Shown here piece by piece: positions 44,275-51,686 of a stretch of DNA of 64,000 bases (position 1 is its first letter; each line of letters starts with the position of its first letter). The notes under the pieces were generated by a model, which saw nothing but the letters and a program-made list of their open reading frames with translations, ran no database searches and was not told the DNA's origin. The stretch is taken from NCBI GenBank assembly GCA_044426345.1, contig JAWXUP010000007.1, positions 1 through 64,000 on the forward strand, given 5' to 3'. The translations under genes were made by a program, and so were the position numbers. The DNA is from CAYJLC01 sp044426345. GTDB lineage: Bacteria > Bacillota > Clostridia > Oscillospirales > Butyricicoccaceae.

Positions 44275-46140
44275 TTACATTAAAGCTGCGTAATCTTCTA
44301 CAGTACCGTTGTTGAAGAAACAATCGATGATTTGTTGACCTAGTGGATCAAGTTCATCAGTACGGAATTGTTCAAGTTCTTGTTTGAAGAAGTTGATAAG
44401 AATTTCAGCACCAGCATCATAACCATCAAAACCAAGTCTAGTTTGAGTTTCAGGTTGTAAGAATGATTGACGAATATATTGACCATCAATTTGAAGTTTT
44501 TCCATAGAATAACCAAATAATGAACATCTAGCAGGAACTAGGTGACGTTCTTTGATTTTACCAGTACCAACACGCGCTAAGAATTCACGAGCTACCCATT
44601 CAGGAGCAAAGCCAACTTCGTATACACCGATATGTTGGTTAGGAATTAAAACGTAGTTAGTGTTTGGAGCATTTTTAATTTGGTTTAAAAGAAGGTTAGC
44701 TTGTTTGATTTTTAAACCAGTAGCGAATGGCCAGTAAGAACCAACGCCTTCACCGCTCATACCTTTTGTATCAACGATAGATGGGTTGTTATGTCCACGA
44801 GGAGAAACAAGACGCCATAACCAAGCTAGTGCTGGTGGAACAACTTGCATAAGACCCATGATACCGTAGTTAGGGTTTTCGCTAGTTGATGGTGGCATAC
44901 GAACACCGAAAGAACGTACGTCTACTTCAACTGGTTCAGATTCAATACCAGGAATGAATCTTCTTGGGATAATAACACGAGGGTTTGGACAAGGTTTGCC
45001 ATTTGAATCAAGTGTATGTTCCCAAATTAGACAAGTTGAGTTTGGAGCACCTTGCATATTGAAGAATACAAGAGGTTCTGGTGGGTGAATAGAGATTTTT
45101 TCGTAAGTTAAGTCAGTACCGTATTTGTCGATATGATTAACACGAAGGAACCAGCCTTCTTCACCGTCAGTGATTACAAGTTTACCACTATCGTTTTGGA
45201 TAGATGGGTGACAAGTTGCCATATCATCACAGATAGGCATTAATTTACAAGATTCAGTTACGTTTAATTTGTAAGTTTCACCTGTAATTGTATTTGTAGC
45301 AAGAACTAATTTGCCTTCATCATCTTTATGAATTTGTTCTAGCATTTCTGATTTACCACCACCAGAAGCGCCTTCGTGCATGATTACAGTTTCGTTTTCG
45401 TATGGAGTGATAACACGAACTGCAGATGTATGAGTTGTGATCCAGCCTTCTTCTTCACCAATTGTAAGAAGGATGCTATAAACACCTTTTTTAGCTGATG
45501 GACCTGGATATAAGTTGTAAGAGAAAACTTCGTGCATACCGTTTAAACGGTTGTGAGCAACGATTTGTTTACCATCAAAGTGTGTGTGTCTGAAAGGAGG
45601 AGCAAGATAAATAACTGCTCTTGGGTTAAATTCACGATCAAGTTCGTCTACATTAACGAAAGCTTGAAGATCTGCAAGACCTGTTGCGAAACATGCAGAG
45701 CTTAGAGGACAAACTAAGATAGAGTCATATCCACTTCTGCTACCACCTGATAAGAAAGGCATAACGATTAATTCTTCGCTAGCTAGCCAATCAAGAGTTT
45801 CTTTTCTTACAGTATCCCATTTCATATCTGGGTATCTGTCGGCAAAACGAGGTTTATCAGTAGGACCTTCGTCTGTAATTACCATACAGTTAGGGTCACG
45901 TCTTCTCATGTAGTCTTCAGTAAAGTTAACAACAACACCGTTTTTACAACGTGTTACAGTAGCTTCAGGAACCATTTTGCCGTTTACTTCATATGCAACT
46001 TGGATTGCATCTGCATTATATGAGCCGAAAGTTAATTTAATAAGCTCATCTTTTGTTGTTGGAACAACAACATTTGGACTTTTTTCACAAATGTCTAAAA
46101 GCTCTTGTGAAAGTCCTAACTTAGTTAGTCTTTTGTTCAT
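44275..46140 (-). CDS. DUF4914-like protein (PEPCK-related P-loop)
   Basis: 621 residues. Long stretches recall phosphoenolpyruvate carboxykinase-like proteins: a kinase loop HEGASGGGKSEML (about residue 260) and a second ADLQ/VDELDREF region. But the GTP-PEPCK loop FPSACGKTN and the ATP-PEPCK loop GLSGTGKTT are both absent. I recall this layout as DUF4914, an uncharacterised ~630-residue family of Bacteroidetes and Clostridia. It probably binds nucleotide; the reaction is unknown. The start is ATG 46140 (GGTGAGG upstream); a GTG at 46152 lies in the ribosome site. It has its own promoter and terminator. Confidence 0.75.
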   Translation of the reverse strand: MNKRLTKLGLSQELLDICEKSPNVVVPTTKDELIKLTFGSYNADAIQVAYEVNGKMVPEATVTRCKNGVVVNFTEDYMRRRDPNCMVITDEGPTDKPRFADRYPDMKWDTVRKETLDWLASEELIVMPFLSGGSRSGYDSILVCPLSSACFATGLADLQAFVNVDELDREFNPRAVIYLAPPFRHTHFDGKQIVAHNRLNGMHEVFSYNLYPGPSAKKGVYSILLTIGEEEGWITTHTSAVRVITPYENETVIMHEGASGGGKSEMLEQIHKDDEGKLVLATNTITGETYKLNVTESCKLMPICDDMATCHPSIQNDSGKLVITDGEEGWFLRVNHIDKYGTDLTYEKISIHPPEPLVFFNMQGAPNSTCLIWEHTLDSNGKPCPNPRVIIPRRFIPGIESEPVEVDVRSFGVRMPPSTSENPNYGIMGLMQVVPPALAWLWRLVSPRGHNNPSIVDTKGMSGEGVGSYWPFATGLKIKQANLLLNQIKNAPNTNYVLIPNQHIGVYEVGFAPEWVAREFLARVGTGKIKERHLVPARCSLFGYSMEKLQIDGQYIRQSFLQPETQTRLGFDGYDAGAEILINFFKQELEQFRTDELDPLGQQIIDCFFNNGTVEDYAALM

Positions 46141-46193
46141 TGTATACCTCACCTTTATAGTTATTTAAAAATATCTATTACCTATATAACTAT

Positions 46194-46222
46194 ATCATAT
46201 AATAAAACTTTTGTAAAGTCAA
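46194..46222 (-). promoter_or_regulatory. Promoter of the DUF4914-like gene
   Basis: Minus strand TTGACT (46222-46217), 17-nt spacer, TATGAT (46199-46194), about 54 bp before the ATG. Confidence 0.65.
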
Positions 46223-46350
46223 TAAAATTTTGTGAAAAATAAAACAAATGGAACATTAAATAAAAATATTGCAAAACTAAGGTAAAAATTTGGCAAAATT
46301 TATAGGATACAGCTAAAAAAATGAAATATTCAAAAAATTAAAATTCAAAG

Positions 46351-46379
46351 TTGACATATTTTTTAACATATTGTATTAT
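46351..46379 (+). promoter_or_regulatory. Promoter of the membrane cyclophilin gene
   Basis: TTGACA (46351-46356), 17-nt spacer, TATTAT (46374-46379); the ribosome site follows within 20 bp, so the leader is very short. Confidence 0.8.
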
Positions 46380-46407
46380 ATAAGTATCACAAAAAAGGAG
46401 AATGAAA

Positions 46408-47175
46408 ATGAGCAGAAATATGAAAAAGAAAAATAATCGAAATATGCAGAATAGAAATTCATCAAATAAGGCAGCCCAAAAAGAGAAAAAAGCTATCTTG
46501 TATACAGTGTTAGCCTTTGTATTAGCAGTTGCAGTTTTGTTTGGAATTAATGAAATTTCTAAAATAAGAAATGCGAATCAAGTAGAATCAGCTACAACAG
46601 AAACTACGACAGAAACAACTACCGATGAAAGTGAAGAAGTTTTAGAAGAAACAAAAGCTTTTGAAGTTTTATATACTAATGATGATGGTAGAGAAGTAAC
46701 ACATACTGGTGTTATTACTGTTGACGGCGATAAAGAAATGAAATTCGAATTATTTGGCAATATAGCACCAATAACAGTTGAAAATTTTGTAGGATTAGCT
46801 AACGAAAATTTCTATGATGGACTAATTTTCCACAGAGTAATCGAAGACTTTATGATTCAAGGTGGTGACCCTCTTGGAACAGGTAGTGGTGGCTCAGATG
46901 AAAATATCGTAGGTGAGTTTACACAAAATAACATTGCTAATGATATTTCGCACGAAAGAGGCATTATGTCTATGGCACGCTCTAGCGCTATGGATTCTGC
47001 ATCATCACAATTCTTTATTATGCACGCTGACGGCACATATTTAGATGGCTCGTATGCAGCCTTTGGTGAGATAATCGAAGGTATTGAAGTTGTAGATGAA
47101 ATCGCAATTGTAGAAACAGATTCGAGCGACAAACCAACTACAGACGTTGTAATTACTAGCATTGTAATTGACTAG
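46408..47175 (+). CDS. Membrane-anchored cyclophilin
   Basis: 255 residues: a basic Asn-rich N-terminus, one membrane helix (about 32-52), a Thr/Glu-rich linker, then a cyclophilin domain with VENFVGLANENFYDGLIFHR, MIQGGDPLGTGSGG and SSQFFIMHADGTYLDGSYAAF. The domain faces outside, so it should assist folding of exported proteins. The start is ATG 46408, 7 nt after AAAGGAG; the ATG at 46402 is too close to that site. Confidence 0.9.
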   Translation: MSRNMKKKNNRNMQNRNSSNKAAQKEKKAILYTVLAFVLAVAVLFGINEISKIRNANQVESATTETTTETTTDESEEVLEETKAFEVLYTNDDGREVTHTGVITVDGDKEMKFELFGNIAPITVENFVGLANENFYDGLIFHRVIEDFMIQGGDPLGTGSGGSDENIVGEFTQNNIANDISHERGIMSMARSSAMDSASSQFFIMHADGTYLDGSYAAFGEIIEGIEVVDEIAIVETDSSDKPTTDVVITSIVID

Positions 47176-47246
47176 AAGGTAGTACTAAATTAATAAATAA
47201 AAGTTAGAGTTTTTATTAGGCTGAAATTTTACTTTTATGAGAGTGA

Positions 47247-48002
47247 GTGATATTTATCCTATCCGTAATAACGCCCGAAACAATTTTATATATGATACTT
47301 ATCTGCGCTTGTGCGGCTATTATTCAAAGAATAACCGGATTTGGATTTGGGATATTTGTTATGACGCTTTTTCCGTTATTTATGTCGAGTTACTTAGTTG
47401 CTGGAACGGTTTCAAATTGTCTCGGATTGGCGACGAATATTTTCGTTGCAGTTCAGGTATATAAAGATGCAGATTTTAAACTCATAGTATTACCACTTTG
47501 TGGTTACTTTTTGACGTCATATATATTTATTTCACTTGCTTTAGAGCAGAGTGATTCTAGATTGCAGATTTATCTAGGGATATTCTTGTTTGTAATTGCT
47601 TTGTATTTTATGTTTATCAATAATAACATTAAAATTAAGCCTACAAAATTAAATGGATTTTTAGCGGGAGCTCTAGGTGGAGCAATCGGTGGATTTTTTG
47701 GCGGCGGAGGAGGACCTCCTGTAGTTGTTTATTTTATGGCAACAACGCCATCTGTAAAGAAATATTTCGCAACAGTGCAAACATATTTTATGATAGGTTC
47801 AATGTATTCTGTAGCAACGCGTGCCTCAAAAGGACTTGTAACAGCAGAAGTAATGTCCTATTGGGTTATCGGTGTTATAGCGATTATAATAGGGCTTGCA
47901 ATCGGTAAAAAAATGCGTGGAAAAATGGACGATGAACTAGTTAAAAAACTGGTATATTGTTATATAGGTATCAGTGGACTAATCCTTGTATTTTCAGCAT
48001 AA
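47247..48002 (+). CDS. TSUP (TauE/SafE) family permease
   Basis: 251 residues, seven to eight helices. Two homologous halves with RITGFGFGIFVMTLFPLFM and LGGAIGGFFGGGGGPPVVVY, the TSUP signature. Family members export or import sulfite, sulfonates or other small sulfur anions. GTG start 47247 with only a weak GAGAGTGA site; downstream ATG codons would cut the first helix. It is 71 bp after the cyclophilin gene, with a strong terminator after it. Confidence 0.86.
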   Translation: MIFILSVITPETILYMILICACAAIIQRITGFGFGIFVMTLFPLFMSSYLVAGTVSNCLGLATNIFVAVQVYKDADFKLIVLPLCGYFLTSYIFISLALEQSDSRLQIYLGIFLFVIALYFMFINNNIKIKPTKLNGFLAGALGGAIGGFFGGGGGPPVVVYFMATTPSVKKYFATVQTYFMIGSMYSVATRASKGLVTAEVMSYWVIGVIAIIIGLAIGKKMRGKMDDELVKKLVYCYIGISGLILVFSA

Positions 48003-48012
48003 TTAAATAATT

Positions 48013-48045
48013 AACGCTATGGTTTTTTGCCATAGCGTTTTTTTG
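48013..48045 (+). terminator. Terminator of the TSUP gene
   Basis: AACGCTATGG and CCATAGCGTT around a TTTTTTG loop, followed by TTTTTTGA. Confidence 0.9.
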
Positions 48046-48059
48046 ATTTATATTGAAAA

Positions 48060-48240
48060 ATGATGCACACGGTGTGACGGACGAACACAGTTCGCCCCTA
48101 CAGGGTGCATTGTTTTTTTGTGCGTTAATATTTTGTTGCGTGGTAACGGGCGAACGCAGTCATAGTTCAGTATATTATTTAATATTTTGTGAAAAATTAT
48201 TGCGTGGCACGGTACGTCGAGGACGCCGTACCCTACGATG
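48060..48240. repeat. Modular repeats R1, R1-half and R2
   Basis: Inverted R1 core 48076-48101 followed by AGGGTGCATTGTTTTTTTG, connector GTGCGTTAATATTTTGTTGC, a half R1 core (48147-48158), a second connector and inverted R2 core 48208-48236 (GGTACGTCGAGGACGCCGTA). It shows the modular order core-connector-core clearly. Reading frames here are repeat translations. Nothing else was seen in 48046-48328. Confidence 0.75.
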
Positions 48241-48328
48241 TATTTAAAAAAAATTATAAATATCCGTAACACTTCTTATGTCCACTGTATAGTATGTAAA
48301 AGAACAAAGTTGAAAGGAGGAAAACGAA

Positions 48329-48538
48329 ATGTGTAACAATAATAATTGCGGAGGCTGTTCTCCTAATTGTGGCTGTCAATCTGACTGTGGTTGCAATTCT
48401 TCAAATTACGGTAGCTTTGGTGGCTTTAGTCAAGATTATATCTGGATTATACTAGTTGTAATTATCATTTTATTCGGCTTTGGCGGTTTTGGTGGTGGCT
48501 TGGGTAATAATGGTTGTAAACCAAATCCTTGTTGCTAA
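48329..48538 (+). CDS. Small Cys/Gly-rich one-helix protein
   Basis: 69 residues: CX2C-type clusters at the N-terminus (CGGCSPNCGCQSDCGC), one hydrophobic helix (DYIWIILVVIIILFGFGG) and a Gly-rich end finishing NPCC. Very strong AAAGGAGG site. I recall the type under the name chorion-class high-cysteine HCB protein 13 and as YjcZ-like; neither gives a function. A spore-coat or membrane role is a guess based on such small proteins in sporeformers. It is paired with the gene at 48577. Confidence 0.75.
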   Translation: MCNNNNCGGCSPNCGCQSDCGCNSSNYGSFGGFSQDYIWIILVVIIILFGFGGFGGGLGNNGCKPNPCC

Positions 48539-48576
48539 AAACATACTATTAAACTTGTGGAAAGGAGGAAATTTTT

Positions 48577-48741
48577 ATGTATAACAATTATTGCGGTGGC
48601 AGTCAAGACTGTTTCTGGATTATTTTGCTTGTTATTATTGTGTTGTTCTGCTTTGGTGGCGTAGGAACTAACGGAAATTACTGTTGTCCTAAACCAGAAT
48701 GCGACCCATGTTGCAGACACGATTACAATCCATGCTGCTAG
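48577..48741 (+). CDS. Second small Cys-rich one-helix protein
   Basis: 54 residues translated from ATG 48577 to TAG 48741; start MYNNYCGGSQDCFWIILLV, then a helix to about residue 29 and a Cys-rich end (CCPKPECDPCC...NPCC). It has a perfect AAAGGAGG site 10 bp before the ATG and begins 38 bp after its paralogue's stop. Same architecture as the preceding gene: SQD + FWII helix core, closing NPCC. Too short for most gene-finders. Confidence 0.75.
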   Translation: MYNNYCGGSQDCFWIILLVIIVLFCFGGVGTNGNYCCPKPECDPCCRHDYNPCC

Positions 48742-48783
48742 AAATTTTACGTATAGTTTAATTTAATAGCAAGTGTACTTAAA

Positions 48784-48815
48784 GTTATCCACTGTTTCCA
48801 CAAATTTATCCACAG
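48784..48815 (+). other. Two DnaA-box-like words
   Basis: TTATCCACT (48785-48793) and TTATCCACA (48807-48815), with TTTCCACAA between. Two boxes only, no dnaA, dnaN or clear AT-unwinding array nearby, so an origin is not claimed. Confidence 0.35.
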
Positions 48816-48867
48816 GGAGAAAATAGTGGATTGTTCAAGGTAAGCAATGTATTATAAAAGTTGATAA

Positions 48868-48912
48868 AATAAGGGTATAATCGCAATAATTACGATTATA
48901 CCCTTTGTTTTG
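48868..48912. terminator. Bidirectional terminator
   Basis: AAGGGTATAATCG and CGATTATACCCTT, 13-bp stem, T-rich on both sides; it serves the small Cys-rich genes (plus) and the uracil permease (minus). Confidence 0.88.
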
Positions 48913-48989
48913 TTGTAAAAATCTGTATTTTTATTTTATGCAAAAATGCATTTATGATGAATAAATATGCAAATTAAGAACTTGTACTA

Positions 48990-50252
48990 TTATATTTCTT
49001 TTGGTAATACTATATTTAAAATAACACCAACAACTACAGAAATAAACGCACCAGAAAGAGAAATGCCCAAAAATTCTATACTAGAGCCTAGACCTAATCC
49101 TAAAACTAAAATTAATGTAACAATTAGTAGGTTTCTTGAATGACTGAAATCAAGGTCAGATTCAGATAAAGTTCTGATACCAACAGAGGCAATCATACCG
49201 AAAAGAACTAGACAAACACCCCCCATAACAGCTCCTGGAATAGTTTGTAAAAATCCACCAAACGGAGCAATGATACCTAGACATACAGCTAAAATTGCAG
49301 TTAGTCTGATAAGTGCTGGATCGTAGTTTTTAGTAACAGCAAGTACGCCTGTATTTTCAGAATAAGTTGTGTTTGCAGGTCCACCTAAGCAACCAGCGAT
49401 GATTGTAGCAACACCATCACCAGCAAGCGTTCTGTTTAAACCAGGGTCTTTGAAAAAGTCTTTGCCAACAACAGCACCATTGGTTGTGATATCGCCTAAA
49501 TGCTCCATAAAAGTAACGAAAGCTATAGGTGCGATTAATAAAATTGCGTTTATATCGAATTTTGGAAGAGTTAAGAAATCTCCACTAAAGTCGAAAGGAT
49601 TATTAAACCAAGCACTTAAATCTGTAATTCCAGAACTAGCAAAAAGACTAGTGATAGGCGAAAAATCAACAAAAGCTGTGTGGAATAAAATATCTGAACC
49701 CAAGGCGCATATATACCCTACAACAATTGCAAGCAAAACTGGTACAAGTTTGAAAAATCCTTTTGTGAAAACTGAGATTACAACTATTGTTGTCATAGCG
49801 ATTACAGCTAGAGTCCAATTTGCAGAGGCCATTGAAACGCCAGTTGGAACAAGTGTTAACCCGATAACTACAATTACAGGTCCTGTAACTACTGGTGGGA
49901 AAAGTGAACGAATACGTTCTACACCAACGAAATGCACGGCTAGTGATAATAATAAATACATAAAACCAGCACAAATAATACCACCTTGAGCATATTGCAC
50001 GCCCATACTATTTACAATCAGTGTAATTGCAGGAATAAACATAAAGCTAGAGCCTAAAAACGATGGTACTTTGCCTTTTGTAACGATGTGAAATGCGATA
50101 GTTCCCAAGCCTGCTGTGAAAATTGCAACACTTGGATTTAGTCCAGTTAAAAACGGAACTAGAACAGTTGAACCGAACATAGCGAAAAGATGTTGAAAGC
50201 TTAGTAAAAAGTTTTTAAACGTAAGCTTTGGCAAAAAAGTTTTTGCATTCAT
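48990..50252 (-). CDS. uraA: Uracil/xanthine permease (NCS2)
   Basis: 420 residues, about 14 helices. SFQHLFAMFGSTVLVPFLTG opening (uracil-type NCS2), FLGSSFMFIPA, FMEHLGDITTNGAVVG with the substrate Glu, and GCLGGPANTTYSENTGVLAV. These motifs fit UraA/PyrP uracil:proton symport; xanthine is the alternative. It lies near the molybdenum hydroxylase operon but has its own promoter at 50294-50322. Confidence 0.9.
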   Translation of the reverse strand: MNAKTFLPKLTFKNFLLSFQHLFAMFGSTVLVPFLTGLNPSVAIFTAGLGTIAFHIVTKGKVPSFLGSSFMFIPAITLIVNSMGVQYAQGGIICAGFMYLLLSLAVHFVGVERIRSLFPPVVTGPVIVVIGLTLVPTGVSMASANWTLAVIAMTTIVVISVFTKGFFKLVPVLLAIVVGYICALGSDILFHTAFVDFSPITSLFASSGITDLSAWFNNPFDFSGDFLTLPKFDINAILLIAPIAFVTFMEHLGDITTNGAVVGKDFFKDPGLNRTLAGDGVATIIAGCLGGPANTTYSENTGVLAVTKNYDPALIRLTAILAVCLGIIAPFGGFLQTIPGAVMGGVCLVLFGMIASVGIRTLSESDLDFSHSRNLLIVTLILVLGLGLGSSIEFLGISLSGAFISVVVGVILNIVLPKEI

Positions 50253-50293
50253 AAAAATATAAAATTCCTTCCTATTTATAATTCCAACTAAAT

Positions 50294-50322
50294 ATTATAA
50301 GGCTTTTAAGCGTGTTTGTCAA
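50294..50322 (-). promoter_or_regulatory. Promoter of the uracil permease gene
   Basis: Minus strand TTGACA (50322-50317), 17-nt spacer, TATAAT (50299-50294): consensus in both boxes. About 42 bp before the ATG, with no PyrR-binding attenuator visible in the short leader. Confidence 0.88.
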
Positions 50323-50329
50323 GCATAGC

Positions 50330-51121
50330 CTAGCTTTTTTCACTGAGCATTTTATTTAAAATACTACCTTGGATAATCACCATTGACGAGAAATACAACC
50401 ACATCATAAGAAACATAACAGCACTTAATGAACCGTAAACTACACCGTAATTTGAAAAATGTGCTATGTAAATTGAAAAAGCACCAGAAAGTATAAATAA
50501 AGCGATTACCGCACAAAATGCTCCCGCAAAAACACTCTTAAATGTTTGCTTTTTTACAGGTACAAAGCGATATAGTAAGATTAAGATAAGGAAAAAGTAT
50601 GAAATAGGAATTAAATATCTAAACATACTGAACAATTTTTCCACAATCGGTGGAAAAGTTATAAATCTGTAGATTAATTTTAATATTGCTCCACCAACTA
50701 CACTTAAAATCAACGTCAAATACACCGATAACATCATTGAAATAGTGAAGAAAAATGATTTAATCATCGATAGTTTAGGCTTTTGAAAGCCATAAATGTT
50801 GTTTATTATATGAAAAAGGCTGTTTACATAACGTGTAAATGACCATATCATTAAAAATAAACCTAAAAACAGTGGGACTATATTGTCAGAACCCGATAGA
50901 TATTCCAAGTAGTCGGATACTATAATTTGTAACTCTTTAGGGAAAATATCAATGTAACGATATAAATCAATTGTAGAAATGTTAATAAGTCCAAGCACTG
51001 AATTTAGAAATATTATCAGTGGGAAAAATGAAAACATTAGATAATAAGCTAAATTTGCACTAGAACGTGACACACCGTAGTGAAAATAGTTTTTTACAAA
51101 ATTTATTATAAATTTAATCAT
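50330..51121 (-). CDS. YihY/BrkB family membrane protein
   Basis: 263 residues, six helices, with SRSSANLAYYLMFSFFPLII near the N-terminus and LMMWLYFSSMVIIQGSILN at the end, the YihY signature (once misnamed RNase BN). Function unknown; sometimes linked to envelope stability. ATG 51121 has an AGAGG site and sits inside the last codons of the MocA-like gene, so it is the last gene of that operon. The upstream in-frame codons to 51154 are rejected. Confidence 0.87.
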   Translation of the reverse strand: MIKFIINFVKNYFHYGVSRSSANLAYYLMFSFFPLIIFLNSVLGLINISTIDLYRYIDIFPKELQIIVSDYLEYLSGSDNIVPLFLGLFLMIWSFTRYVNSLFHIINNIYGFQKPKLSMIKSFFFTISMMLSVYLTLILSVVGGAILKLIYRFITFPPIVEKLFSMFRYLIPISYFFLILILLYRFVPVKKQTFKSVFAGAFCAVIALFILSGAFSIYIAHFSNYGVVYGSLSAVMFLMMWLYFSSMVIIQGSILNKMLSEKS

Positions 51122-51686
51122 TAAATTCCTCTTTTGCCAGTTTATACTCCTCAAAAGTATCGATATCCTTATTTACACATTTTATGACAAGTTTATCAAA
51201 TTTATGCATTTTTATAACTTTTTTGCCACCGGTATCGCCTTCAAGTTTCAATAAATCATTATAGGTATACTTAGGGAATACTACAGGATTTTGAGGTGTA
51301 TCACCAAAATACGGCACTAAAATATCAGTTTTGAAGTTTGAAATGAGTGAATTTACCATTTCTACATCTAAAAATGGAGTATCACCACTGATAAACATTA
51401 GTGAGGGCTTATCAAAAAAATATTTCGTGCCAAGTTTAATGCTCTCGCTTTGACCTAAATGTGACTGTTCATTTTTTACGAATTTCACGTTATTTTTAAC
51501 GCAAATATCAGCGATTTCTTCATAAGATGTAACAACGATAATGTCAGATAAATCAGATTTTGTGCAAGCTTTTAGAGTATGCTCAAAAATCGTCATATCA
51601 TTTAGTGGGAGCAGAAGTTTATTCTGCCCCATTCTTTTTGAAAGTCCAGATGCCAAAATGACACCACAAACGTTATTTTTGCTCAT
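51114..51686 (-). CDS. MocA-like nucleotidyltransferase
   Basis: 190-residue MobA/MocA-type enzyme: VILASGLSKRMGQNKLLLPL (NTP loop), KNEQSHLGQSESIKLG, MFISGDTPFLD (metal Asp) and NPVVFP. In MocA it adds CMP to molybdopterin to make the cytosine dinucleotide cofactor used by xanthine-dehydrogenase-type enzymes. It directly follows the large subunit gene and overlaps it by 14 bases. Weak ribosome site, as expected for coupling. Confidence 0.85.
   Translation of the reverse strand: MSKNNVCGVILASGLSKRMGQNKLLLPLNDMTIFEHTLKACTKSDLSDIIVVTSYEEIADICVKNNVKFVKNEQSHLGQSESIKLGTKYFFDKPSLMFISGDTPFLDVEMVNSLISNFKTDILVPYFGDTPQNPVVFPKYTYNDLLKLEGDTGGKKVIKMHKFDKLVIKCVNKDIDTFEEYKLAKEEFND

Noticed and set aside
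44275..46140. GTP-dependent PEP carboxykinase
   Set aside because: Similar size and a P-loop, but neither PEPCK kinase loop nor the GTP-PEPCK motifs are present; DUF4914 fits better.
48784..48815. Replication origin
   Set aside because: Only two DnaA-like boxes, no dnaA/dnaN and no other origin hallmarks.
49369..49989. Plus-strand frame opposite the uracil permease
   Set aside because: Antisense shadow of a clear permease gene; no ribosome site or recognisable protein.
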